A stretch of DNA of 64,000 bases, taken from positions 32,287,341 to 32,351,340 of the forward strand of contig NC_081844.1 in the NCBI RefSeq assembly GCF_963259705.1, written 5' to 3'. How positions within the stretch are numbered: position 1 is the stretch's first letter; the number at the start of each line of letters is the position of its first letter. The translations under genes were made by a program, and so were the position numbers. This document shows, piece by piece, positions 35,901-47,800 of the stretch. This stretch comes from Myotis daubentonii. Taxonomy: Eukaryota > Chordata > Mammalia > Chiroptera > Vespertilionidae. The notes beneath the pieces were generated by a model, which saw nothing but the letters and a program-made list of their open reading frames with translations, was not told the DNA's origin and ran no database searches.

Positions 35901-38900
35901 CTTGTCTGTATTTTGGTAAAATAACACCACGTATCCCTTTTGCAAACAGAAAAAAATAAACAAGTGGCACAGCCTTGCTCAGCCGGATCTGCAGACAGGC
36001 CGGACCCTGCCAGGCTGGCCAGACGTGTCCTAGCCGCTGCCACAGGCCCCACCCCGCGAGACACAGTCTCTGAGGCCAGGCAGGGCGAACAGTCACCTGC
36101 TCCACATGCTGGGGATTCAAGCTGCCCACACAGGAGGCCAGAGGCCAGTCCCACACAGCGAGGCCTCAGGCTGGACAGACAGACAGCAAGGCAGTCCCAT
36201 GTACAGTGAGGTTGAGTAGATTCGTTCCTGAATTCCAGAGGCCCGGGATTACCCTTTTGCCAGGAAGCACGGCGGCTTTCCTAAATGTCAGGAGCCACAT
36301 GGTGGGACTTGTTATCCGGGACACGGCGGGGACTGAATGAGAATGAGGGGAGGCAGAGCGTAGTGGGGATCAGTCTGTAAGTCCTTGTTCCGGGGAATGC
36401 GTGTCCCTGGGTCTCTGTGTAGTGCAGCCACCCTCAGTGAGGACTCTGCACCCTGGCCACCTCCCAGGCAAAGGCTACTGGACTCACAGAGCCGGATCTT
36501 ATGTAACATGACGCCACACTGCACGACGCACCACTGCTTAGGGGACACAGCCTCGTCAGGGGCTCTCACAGGCTGCTGCACAGCCACTGGCCTGGTTTTC
36601 AAAATGGTCAATGTTGGGAAAGATGGGGGAAAATTGCAAAAGGCTGAGCAACTGTTCGACAGGAAAGGAGCCTGACAAGACACAAAACTAAGCAGATCCC
36701 AGATGGGAGAGAGAGCACCTTGCGGAGAGCTGATGTGGGGAAACCTATCCACACTCTCCACGGCTCTGTTCGATGCTGTTTCCTGAACATCCCTCTTCCT
36801 GCTGAAGCGCCACGAGGCCGACAAGTCGCTCTCAGAGGTTCAGAAATAATACACGCACAGCATCAGCAGAGGGGAGCGGACACTAGCAGAGGGTGAGGAC
36901 AGGTGAAGTGCGCAGGGCTCTCCACAGCGCCATCCTCGTCACTTTCCCATAGGCGTGAAATTTTTCAAAATAAAATATGCAGGAAAAGGGAAGTGGAGAA
37001 AAGAGTAAAAACTAGAAAGGACACCTAAGCCCCAACCCTTCAAAAGTCCTGCATACAGCCAGGCTTGGGAACCACTGATTCAGTCTATCCCCTTCATTTT
37101 GTAAGATTTTAAACAATAAAAATAAGAAAGAGGGGCGAGTGTCAGGTTGATGTCCCAGCAGACAGGGCCAGAACCTGATGTCACAGGGCCAGAATCTCAA
37201 CAGACAGAACACGGCCTCTCCAGGAAGGACTAGAACTGTAGGTTCCAAAACACCGAGCGCTCCAAGCGGGAAAACCCCCTTGCCCGGCGGGTCAGACAAA
37301 TGCTCAGCCTCCGAGGGCGGAGGCAGCGGTCCTGGAGGGTCTCCCCGAGACCATGCCCCTGAGGCTGCCCGTCGACATGGCTGCCTCCCCCACACGGCCC
37401 TCCACGTACCCAGCTCCTCTCGTGTAAAGGGCAGGAAGGTGGTGTCCTCATTCAGGTTCTTATTGAAGTCAATGCACAGGAGACTCAGCTTCTTCTTGAT
37501 GCCTTTGATTTTCTGAGAGAGAGAAGAGCCGTGAGTGGGGAGCACTGCCATTAAGATACCCTCAGGGCTGGGGCTCCCACCGACTGGAGAGGAGGCAGAC
37601 AAGGTGGGGAAACAGGAGGTTTTCAACATAAGCACCTGTCTGCTGCGCTGAGCAACCTCATGATGCAGGGATTCGAGGGGTGACCCCATCTGTTTGGGTC
37701 CCCGGCCAAGAGCCTTCTGGGCCCTCCTACTGAGGAATTATCCCCAGAGTCTGCAGCTTAAGCTTTGGACATCCCAACCGAGTTCAATGTTTGCCCTTTC
37801 AGGGTCCATCTGGTTTTCAGAAACAGTTAAAAACTGACCCATCTGGGTGAGGGAGTGACGCCGGGCACAAGGGAAGTGCCTGGGCCCCGGGGTGAATCCG
37901 CTGGAAACCCCAGGGCTGCCTGGCGTGGGGAGAGAAGAGGGAACAAGGGTGAAGGCAGACGCCACCCCATCAACCACAGGACTGGGAGCAGCCTCGGTTC
38001 CCAGCTGGGCAACAGGGGTCGCCTCTCTCTGCGATACTGTGACACAATAAGAAACGTGCCTTTGGACTTGGCTCCGTTTCGGACACGTGGCTCCTAAGCC
38101 CTTGGAATTTGCCAAGTGAAAGAGGCCCAGGGGCACAAAAGTGACAGGAGCCGTCCACCACAGCTGAGTTCATGTTAACGAGCCCACTTCCAAAACGCCC
38201 GGAGTCACGGGATGGATCAAATTTTTAGTCCCGCCCCATTCCCCACCTTCTGGGAAGGGAGAGGGGCTGGAGGTTGGAGGTTGAAATGTCTCCAAGGGCC
38301 ACTGATTTCATCAATCGTGCAAATGTAATGAAACCTCCCAAAAGGATCAGCTCAGAAAGCTCCTGGGGTTGGTGAACACACGCAGACGTGGGGAGAGAAG
38401 TGCACCAGGGAGGGCATGGGAGCTCCACGCCCCTCCCCTTACCTCGGCCTTTGCATCTCTTCCATCTGCTATTGCCGAGTCATAACCTTTACACTAAGCC
38501 AGAGATCTTGTGAGTAACAGGTCCTCTGAGTTCTGCAAGCCACTTGGGAAATTAATCTAGTCTACGGAGGGGCCATGGGACCCTCCAATTCATATCACAG
38601 TCTGAGGTAGGGGCAGGCCTGTGGGGCTGAACCTGACCCTGCGGAACCTGATGCTTTTCCTGGTACAAAGTGTCAGATCGGAGTTAACGTGTAGGACACC
38701 CAGCCGGTGCCAGAAAGTTCCTTCATGTGGGATCCTCACACATCTGGCATCAGCAGGGAAGCGTGCTGTAGCCTGGTACTGAGGGTGGAGGAGACACAGG
38801 AGCAATGAATGAGCTTTTCCTTAATACCACTGCAGCCAACGCATGGGGACAACTGAATAAGGTGGCATGCAGGGAGGTGCCTGATTCAGCCTGCACTCCC

Positions 38901-41758
38901 TCCTTTGCTGAGGGAGTCCTGTGACCCTGGGGAAGCCCCCCATGACCCTGGAGAACTGAGAGCAGGGCAGGTGCAGAGAGAGAGAGCTGCTCTAGACAGA
39001 TCTCCCACCACAGGGTTCAGGCAGCATTAGGCCAGGGGATGGGCCCTCAGATGGGCGCGGGAAGGCATGGGACACCCCCACAGCTGGCACTCACTTCTTG
39101 AGTTTCCTCTGGCAGGTGGAGCCCATTCCTTCGGCCAAGCTTGATCAGTCGCTCCAGGTACCGCACTGCCTCTGGCCTCAGTGAGTCCTTCTGAACTTTT
39201 TCCTAGAGTAAGAAAAAGTTCTATTTACAGTGAAGAATCATGTCAGTGCCACAGGCTGAGAGGCAGCAGAGAGACCGGCTCATTCAGATGCTGGTGAGGT
39301 TAGGTAAGAGAGTCCAGCCACTCTGGAAAACAGGCTGGTGGCTTCTTGAAAAGAGAACCGTACAATGACCGTACGACTCAGCAACTGCCCTCCTGGGCAT
39401 TTATCCCAGAGAACGAAGCTGTGAGTCCACACAGAACCTGCACCCAGATGCTTGCTTTCTGGCGTGGCACAGTCCGAGACCAGCCCAGAGGGCATGCAGC
39501 AAGTGAGCCCTTCCAGAGGAATAGGTGAGCGGGCAATACCCTGCTTGTGAGGTTCACTCGGGTCCCACAGAACGACACCCTGGGGGAAATCGGACAAAGT
39601 GTAGATGAGGCCTTTCTGAATCGTTTCTCACAACTGCATGTGGGCCTGTAACTGTCTCAATAAGAATTTCAATGAAAACAACAATAATACAGCTGTGCTT
39701 CCCCAGGCCTGCGCCTGCACATGCACCAAAGCACGCCGATCCTGAGCCCGGCGTGTCAGCACATTTAAAGGGAATAAACGAGCCCTAGCCAGTTTTGCTC
39801 AGTGGATAGCGTGTTGGCCTGGGGATGAAAGGGACCTGGGTTCGATTCCAGTCAAGGGCACATACCTGGGTTACAGGCTCCTCCCTGGCCCAAGCCCTAG
39901 TCAGGTTGCCAACAGGAGGCAACCAATCGATGTTTCTCTCACATCAACAGTTCTCTCTGTCTTGCCCTCTTTCTCTAAAAAAAAAAAAAAAAAAAAAAAA
40001 TCAATGGAAAAATATCCTTGGGTGAGGATTAAAAAACACACCAAAAAACAAAAACCAAAAACCAAAAGGGAGTGAATGAGCGGCATGAAGAGCGTGTGTG
40101 TCACCGCTACCAGCCCTCCGTCATCGGCTGGAAGATGACGAGAGCACCGGCTGGAGATGGAAGATGAGAAGAGCACCGGCTGGAGACGGCGCCCACACTC
40201 GCGCTGTGTCGCCAGCACAGGCCACTGGAACCTGCTCACCTCACGAGGGAGGTAGGACATCATCTCTGAGTAACACCCAACAAGGTCAGGAGAGTGCAAG
40301 GACATGGTGGATGCGGGAAAGGTGTAAGGAGTCCTAGGATTTTCATACTGTCTTTTTTTTCATTCCTCTCCATTTGTCTGTCATTTAAAAATATATATAT
40401 TTCTTTATTGATTTCAGAGAGGAAAGGGGAGGAAGAGATAGAAACATCAATGATGATGAGGGAGTCATTGATTGTCTGTCTCCTGCCAGTGGGGATTGAG
40501 CCCGCAATCCGGGCCCATGCCCCTGGCCAGAATTGAACCTGGGACCCCCCAGTATGCAGGCTGAAGCTCTATCCACTGAGCCAAACCAGCTAGGGCTGTC
40601 ATTCTTTAAATGATTTTTTAAAATTGTGGCAAAATAGATAAAACTTACCACTTTAACCACTTTCAAAAGCACAGCTCAGTGGCATTAAGTCCATTTACAC
40701 TGCTATGCAGTCATTCCCACCTTCCATCTCTGAAACTCTAGTTTTCTGCCTTTTAAAACCAGGGGAGTGCCTGGCCAGTGTGGCCCAGTGGTTGAGGTCG
40801 ACCCAGGAGCCAAGAGGCTGCCAGTTCAATTCCCGATCAGGGCCCAGGCCCAGGTTGCGGGCTCGATCCCAAGTAGGGGCCGTGCAGGGGCAGCCGATTG
40901 ATGACGTGCCCAGTGCCATGTCTTCGCAGCATCCTCACCTGCAGCCAGACGATCCTCTGGTACACATCCTGCCTCATGCTCATCTCCACGTCAAACTCAG
41001 ACAGCTTCTTGTCTGCCTCCGTGCTGGCTGTCCGAATGTCCTTGGATGGAGAAACGTGCTGGGGGAAGTCAAGGATATTCCTCTGAACTAAAACGGGGAG
41101 ATAATGGGACAACTGTGAAACAGGGTCCCGGATGGAACCCGCAAGTGCTGACCTCACACCCCAGGCACAGAGCTCATCCCTCTTTGGTGATCTGTCCTGT
41201 GAGCATTCTCCACACGGGGCCCTGGGCTGGGCACTGAACAGAGACATCAGTGCTGTCACCCATGTCCTCGGGATCTCACAGTCCAAACAGAAACAGGTTT
41301 AGCTCACGCTGCTCCACGCCAAGGACTGTAACAGGGACGTATGACAGGACCAGAGAGGCTGACGGGATTCCATTCTAGAAAAAGAGCCACCGCTGCTGAC
41401 GGCTCTATTTTATTTTACATATTTTTCGTATTGATTTTAGACAGAGAGAGAGGATGGGGGTGAGAGGGGGAGGGAAGGAGGGAAACAGACATCGATTTTT
41501 AAAAAATATATATTTTATTCATTTTTTACAGAGAGGAAGGGAGAGGGACAGAGAGTGAGAAACATCAATGAGAGAGAAACATCAATCAGCTGCCTCCTGC
41601 ACACCTCCTACTGGGGATGTGCCTGCAACCAAGGTACATGCCCTTGACCGGAATCGAACCTGGGACCCTTCAGTCTGCAGGCCGACGCTCTATCCACTGA
41701 GCCAAACAGGTCAGGGCACAGACATCAATTTGTTGTCCCACTTATTTATGGTTGAGTC

Positions 41759-41807
<49 letters not shown>

Positions 41808-41813
41808 TTGATT

Positions 41814-41854
<41 letters not shown>

Positions 41855-44800
41855 CATTCATTTGTTATTCCACCTATCTCCGCATTCACCAGTTGATTCT
41901 TGTATGTGCCCTGACCAGGGATCGAGCCTGCAACCTTGGCGCACTGGGATGACGTTCTAACCAACTGAGCTACCTGGTTAGGGCCTGATGGCTCTATTTT
42001 AAATCCACAATTTTATAATTTACAGACCACATTCACACTTTGTTAAATAGAGAAGGGAGTGGCTATAAGAGCATAATTTTAACGAAGACCCATGTGACCC
42101 AGTAATTCTATCCCTAGGTGTCCACCCTCAAGAAACAAAAACACACGTCCACACTGAAACCAGGGCACACCTTTCACAGCAGCAGGATTCATAACAACCA
42201 CACGGTGGAAACAACCCACAAGCCCCTGACCGTGACTGGATATACAAATGTGGTCCATCCACATGGGACTGCTACTCAGCCATGAAAAGGACTGAAGCAG
42301 GGACACTCACTACCACGTGGGTAGGCACAACATTCAGTGAGAGAAGCCAGTCACAAAAGGCCACACAGGGTTGAATCACAGGGTGGAATCCAGGACAGAC
42401 AGATCCAGCGATGGCGAGTGGATTCCCGGTTGCTGGAGGAGGGGGATGGGGCTTCTTTTGGGGGTGACAAAAAGATTCTAAAATTAGATCATGGTGATAG
42501 TTGGACAACGCTGCAAATATACTAACAACCACTGGGACATATGCTGTCAATAGGTGGATTACATGGTATAAGAATTGTATCTCAAAAGAAAGATGTAAAA
42601 AAAGTACACACTGCCCTGGCCCACGTGGTGCAGTGGACGGAGCATCGGCCTGTGGACTGTGGGGTCCTGGGTTTGATTCCGGTCAGGGGCACATGCCCAA
42701 GTTGCGGGCTCGATCCCTGGTGGGGGCCGTGCAGGAGGCAGTCGATTGATGATTCTCATCATTGATGTTCTCTCTCTCTCTCTCCCTCTCCCTTCCTCTC
42801 TGAAATCAATAAAAATATTTTTAATAAACGCATACAGTGCATTGGGGAGACCTGAATTCAAATCACAGCTTGGTCACTTCCATGGTCTGGATGCATCTCA
42901 TTGAAGCAAGAAGACCTCTGAGGGCCGGATAAGGACTGACCTGCTCAGCTGACTTGTATTAAACAGGGGGGCCCTGGGTGGACCTGCTGCTGGCTGCCCA
43001 AAAACAGTGAAAAGGACAGAACCAGCATCTGGGTTTGGGATTTGCAGACTGACATGCCCTGAGGGCAACATCAAACAGTGCAGAGTGAGGAGTTAATCTA
43101 GGCAGCGGGCGCAGGGAGCGGGGGCCAGGGAAGGGGCTCCTGAGATCCAGAGCAGTCTGACATCCAGCAACGCAGAGGGTGAGAAGAACTCCAGGCTAAG
43201 AGGGGCGGGAACGAGCGAGGGCAAGGCCATGTGGCCGGCAGACAGCCCAGGGAGGGTGAGGAGGGCGACAGCGCAGGGCACTGAAGGCCACACCCAGGAC
43301 TCTGGCCTCCAGAAGCACCAGGAGTCAATTTTCCTTTTCCTTAGAATTACTTGGGCCACTGAGTGGAGGTGGGGGGGAGTGACAGCTGGTAAGTGGGAAC
43401 TGGCATCCTTCGACCTTCGAGTGCCTCTTGTGAGAGAGAAGGGGAGACTGAGCCCATCTGCCCAAAGTGGGGAAGTGGAGCAAAGGCAGGACGCAGAGCC
43501 CTCAGCCCTCGGCCAACACCGCAAAGCTGACACAGTGAGGCCTCAGGGACGCGTGGAGTCCCGCAGAGGGATTCCCAACGGTTCCCATGAAAACGACTTT
43601 TGCTCGAGATTTGGGGTCAGGGGGTTTCCTGGCTCAGGACGCTTCGCCTCGAGACTTCCCTTGATCTTTTGTCCCCACACTGTCATCCCCTGCAAAGGGG
43701 GCTCCGGGAAGCAGAGGCTGTATCTATTTAACTGAGCACCTCACTCCTCCCAAAGGAAGCAGACAGACCCTGCAGAGGGGAGAGGCCAGCTGGGGGACGG
43801 CGTCAGGTTACCCGAAGTGCAGGGAGGCCTTGGGGAGAAGAAAAGCAAGGGAGCCAAGTTCAGGTCTCAGAGAGAAAACAAATACCCCTGGTTCTGGAAA
43901 GGAGTGAGAAGGGCTCCAGTTTCACGGCAGGCACCTGAGCCGGCTCTGAGAGGGGTGCTGCGGTCCCCTCTGGGCCCTCAGATGACGTGCTTGTGAGGAC
44001 GGATCATCCCAGGTGGCCGAGGGGAGCAGGGCGCTCATGGGAACGGGCCACACCTGCCGGGTGCCTTTACCTTTGTCAGCGCCTCTTATCCATCGCCACC
44101 CCAGGGAATGGGTGGCACCACCCCAGGGTAAGGGTCCAGCAGCTCCCTGCCTGGATCCTGACCTGGACTTACCTGTGTAGGACACCTCCACGTCAGCCAG
44201 CGCCTTGAGTGTGCTCTCGTAGGACACGTCTTCAAACTTCAGGGAGCCCACCTGGTCGTACACGCGCTTGGTCTGCTCCATGAGCTCCGCCGTGAGCTCC
44301 GCTATTTGCTGGGCACTCAGGTCCCATCTCAGGTAGTTCACCACGGAGCAGGGGGCTGCCTTGTCCAAGACATCTGCTGTGCAGGCTACACAGAGAACAA
44401 AACACCGCACCAGGCATCTGCTTCACATCCAGAATCCAGAATCTGGGTCAGAGTAACTGGGGGAAGGGGGAAGGGGGGGCAGCGACGGGGGGGAAATGAG
44501 GGACAGCGAAGGACCTGTGCTTCTCTGTAGATGAGCGAGGCCAGAGGGCCTTGTGAGGAGGCACAGGCCGACCAGTCCTCTAGAGAAGGTGATTCTGCTC
44601 CCCAGGGGACAATGACGTCTGGGGACATCTGAGGTCATCAGGACCGGGAGTAATGCTACTGCATCGAGTAGGTAGGGGCCAGGGATACTGCTCAACACCC
44701 CACAGGGCCCAGGACGGCTCCCCACAGAGAGCGACCCAACCCCAAATGTCAACAGGGGTGAGGTGGAAGGAATACTTTGATTACAGGGTGCCACTCCAGG

Positions 44801-47800
44801 CCTCCCTGGATGCAATCCGTGACGTATGCACTGTATTACCTTTCCAAAATAGGGGAAAACCCTGATTACTGAGACATCCCTAGCCCTGAGGAGCTTCTGG
44901 ATAGGAGACTGTGGTCTGTACTGCTAGTAATCACTTGACAACTTCCGTGTAAGGTTCAGAGTGTAAGATGTTTTGTACTCTTCCCCTCTCTGAATTCTCG
45001 GACAGTGCTGTACTCTGCATTCCATTTGCCTGCCTTATGAGATGAGTCCTGAGATTTGGAGAGTTCAAGTGATCTCATAGGCCAGCGGTCGGCAAACTGC
45101 GGCTTGCGAGCCACATGTGGCTCTTTGGCCCCTTGAGTGTGGCTCTTCCACAAAATACCACATGCGGGCGCGCATGTGCAGTGCGATTGAAACTTCGTGG
45201 CCCATGAGCAGAAGTCGGTATTTTGTGGAAGAGCCACACTCAAGGGGCCAAAGAGCCGCCTGTGGCTCGCGAGCCGCAGTTTGCCGACCACCATCATAGG
45301 CAACAAGTGGTGGAGGTGGGGTTCACACCCACTGTCTGATTGTGCTCCCACACTGTCAACTAGTGCACTGTACTCGCCTCACCTTTGTAAATTTGCACAC
45401 CTGGTTGCCAGGCCTCAGTGTCCCCTCTCCCCTACTCCACCCCGCACTCAGGATTCAAGTTCATACCTTTCTGAGCAATAGCATGGATGGAACTGGAGAG
45501 CATTATGCTAAGTGAACTAAGCCAATGAGAGAAAGATAAATATCACATGATCTCACTCATTTGTGGAATATAATGAACAACATAAACTGATGAACAAAAC
45601 AGATCCAGAGACAGAGAAGCATAGAACAGACTGTGGAATCTCAGAGGGAAGGTGGAGGAGGGTGGGTGGGTGGGAAGAGATCAACCAAAGACCTTGTATG
45701 CATATGTGCGTAACCCATGGACATAGACAATAGGGTGGTGAAGGCCTGGGGTGGGGGATGAGGGTGAGTTAGAAGGGGTCAATGGGGGGAAAAGAGGGCA
45801 TATGTAATACTTTCAATAATAAAGATTAATTTAAAAAAAAAGTTCAAACCTTTCATCAAAGTCTATACCTACCTGATTCCATACAGCCCATGAACTAAAG
45901 GTGATTTCACATGGGAGGTGGTATGCGGCAGCCAAGGCTAAACCATGTGCGCCCTTATATCGCAGTTTGCTGACCCCTGGTCTACATTGTCCAGACTCTA
46001 CTGAGTCCCGTATGGCAGGTCTGGCCAGCTGGTTTTACCAACTGCTCTGGTTTTACCAGCCACACTGGCTTTCTCCTGTCTCCAGGGCCTTCCTACAGGT
46101 TGTCCTCTCTGTCCCGAGCCCTCACCCTGCCAGTCTTCCCTTCCACATTCCTTTCTCAGGAAGACCCTGTAGATCTGGAATGGCTACACCTGTCCCAAAT
46201 TACGTGTTGAGTTATTGAACAGAATGGGTGTGGAATGCACCATAAACAAGGGGGTGGCTCCAGGAAACACCCAGCTATGCCCCATTTTCCCCTTCTGGCC
46301 AGCCAGGAGTTGAGCAGGGCCAAAGTGTCCTGGACTCCCCATCCTGTGAACACTGGGGACCTTTGCAAGGTGCTGCTGGCTCAAACCTGTGTTTGGTATC
46401 TTTGGGGTAGAGTTTTTGAACAGCACTATCAACACTGGGGGCTGGGTCATTCTATGGGATGGGGCCGTGCTGGGCATTCTGGGGTGCTAAGCAGCACCCC
46501 TGGCCCCCCGCCCACTCTGTGCCAGGAGCATTCCCAGTCATGACAACCACAGATGTCCCCAGGCATTGCCCAGGGTCCCCGGGGGTGGTACAGTCATCCT
46601 CGCTGAGAACCACTGATATATACTAAGAGGGAAAAAGGAAAGCCTTTAAGTCAGCACAGGTCAGATTTTCTGGCCAAAAGACTGCTTCGAACTTCAGAAA
46701 AAATCTTTCTGTTTGCAGAGCATTTTGAATTTCAGAAGTGCCAGAAAGGGATTGTAGGTCCGTGTCAAATTTGGTGGTAAAGAAGGGCTCCAGACGCTCC
46801 GGAAAGCTGGGAGAGCCACATGAGCTGGAAGGGTCAGGAAAACCTCCTGGAGGAGCTAGAATTTGAAAAACTTGAGCAGACGCCTTCATTCCATAAATGT
46901 TTACTGATTACCACCTATGCGCCTGGTCCCCAAGCTAACAATCCTCCAGCGAACAAGGCAGACAACATTCTCTGCCGTCCTGAGTCCTTTACAACCCTAG
47001 TTGCAATTATTAGCAATACAATTATCATCATCACCATTGCAATGAGCTGGAGAAAGAACTGGGAAGGCCAGGTGGGCAAGGGAAAATTCCAGGAGGCAAC
47101 ACACAACAACCTGGGCCATTTTCTAAAAAATACCGTAAACAGGTCCTATCGCTCCCAATGAAAACCCGTCATAGTGCCCATCTGCCTTTAAAATAAAAGC
47201 TGTAGTCTAGCCAAAATGACCTATTACTCTGCAAATGTGTTACCCGTGTTCCTGCCTCCAGGCTTTTGCCCTCAGGGTTACAGCCAACTGGGACGCTCCT
47301 GCCCCAGATCTTGGCAGAGAGCAGCTTCTCCCCATCCAGTCCAAACCGAAACGCCACCCCTCCGAGAAGCCCGCCAGGACTGCCCTCTCTAAAAAAAAAA
47401 AAAAAAAAAAAAAAGCGCCACCAGCCCCCGCACGGACTGACCACTCTCTAAAGCCCTCGCTTGCTTCTTTGCTTGCTGACCGTCTGTCTCGGGCTCTGGA
47501 ACTCCGTCTAGAACTCATGGTCTCTCCCAGAGTCCACTCCGGGGCCCGACCCGTCCTTAGCAGAAGCCAGGAGAAGTTGGCTGAATGAGTGAAGCGCTGG
47601 AGAAGCTGGTTCATTCATCTGCCCCGGAGGGCACGAGGTCGCGGGCTCGCCGACACCTCTGCAGGGCCCCGGTCACTCGCGGGTCACTGGGCTCCGCTCT
47701 TAGGCCTAAGTCCCGACGCCCACACGCACGAGAGGGTGCAGGGGGCTCCTGGATCCCGCTAGCGCGGCCGCACAGAGAGGTGGCCGGTACCTGCAGGGGG

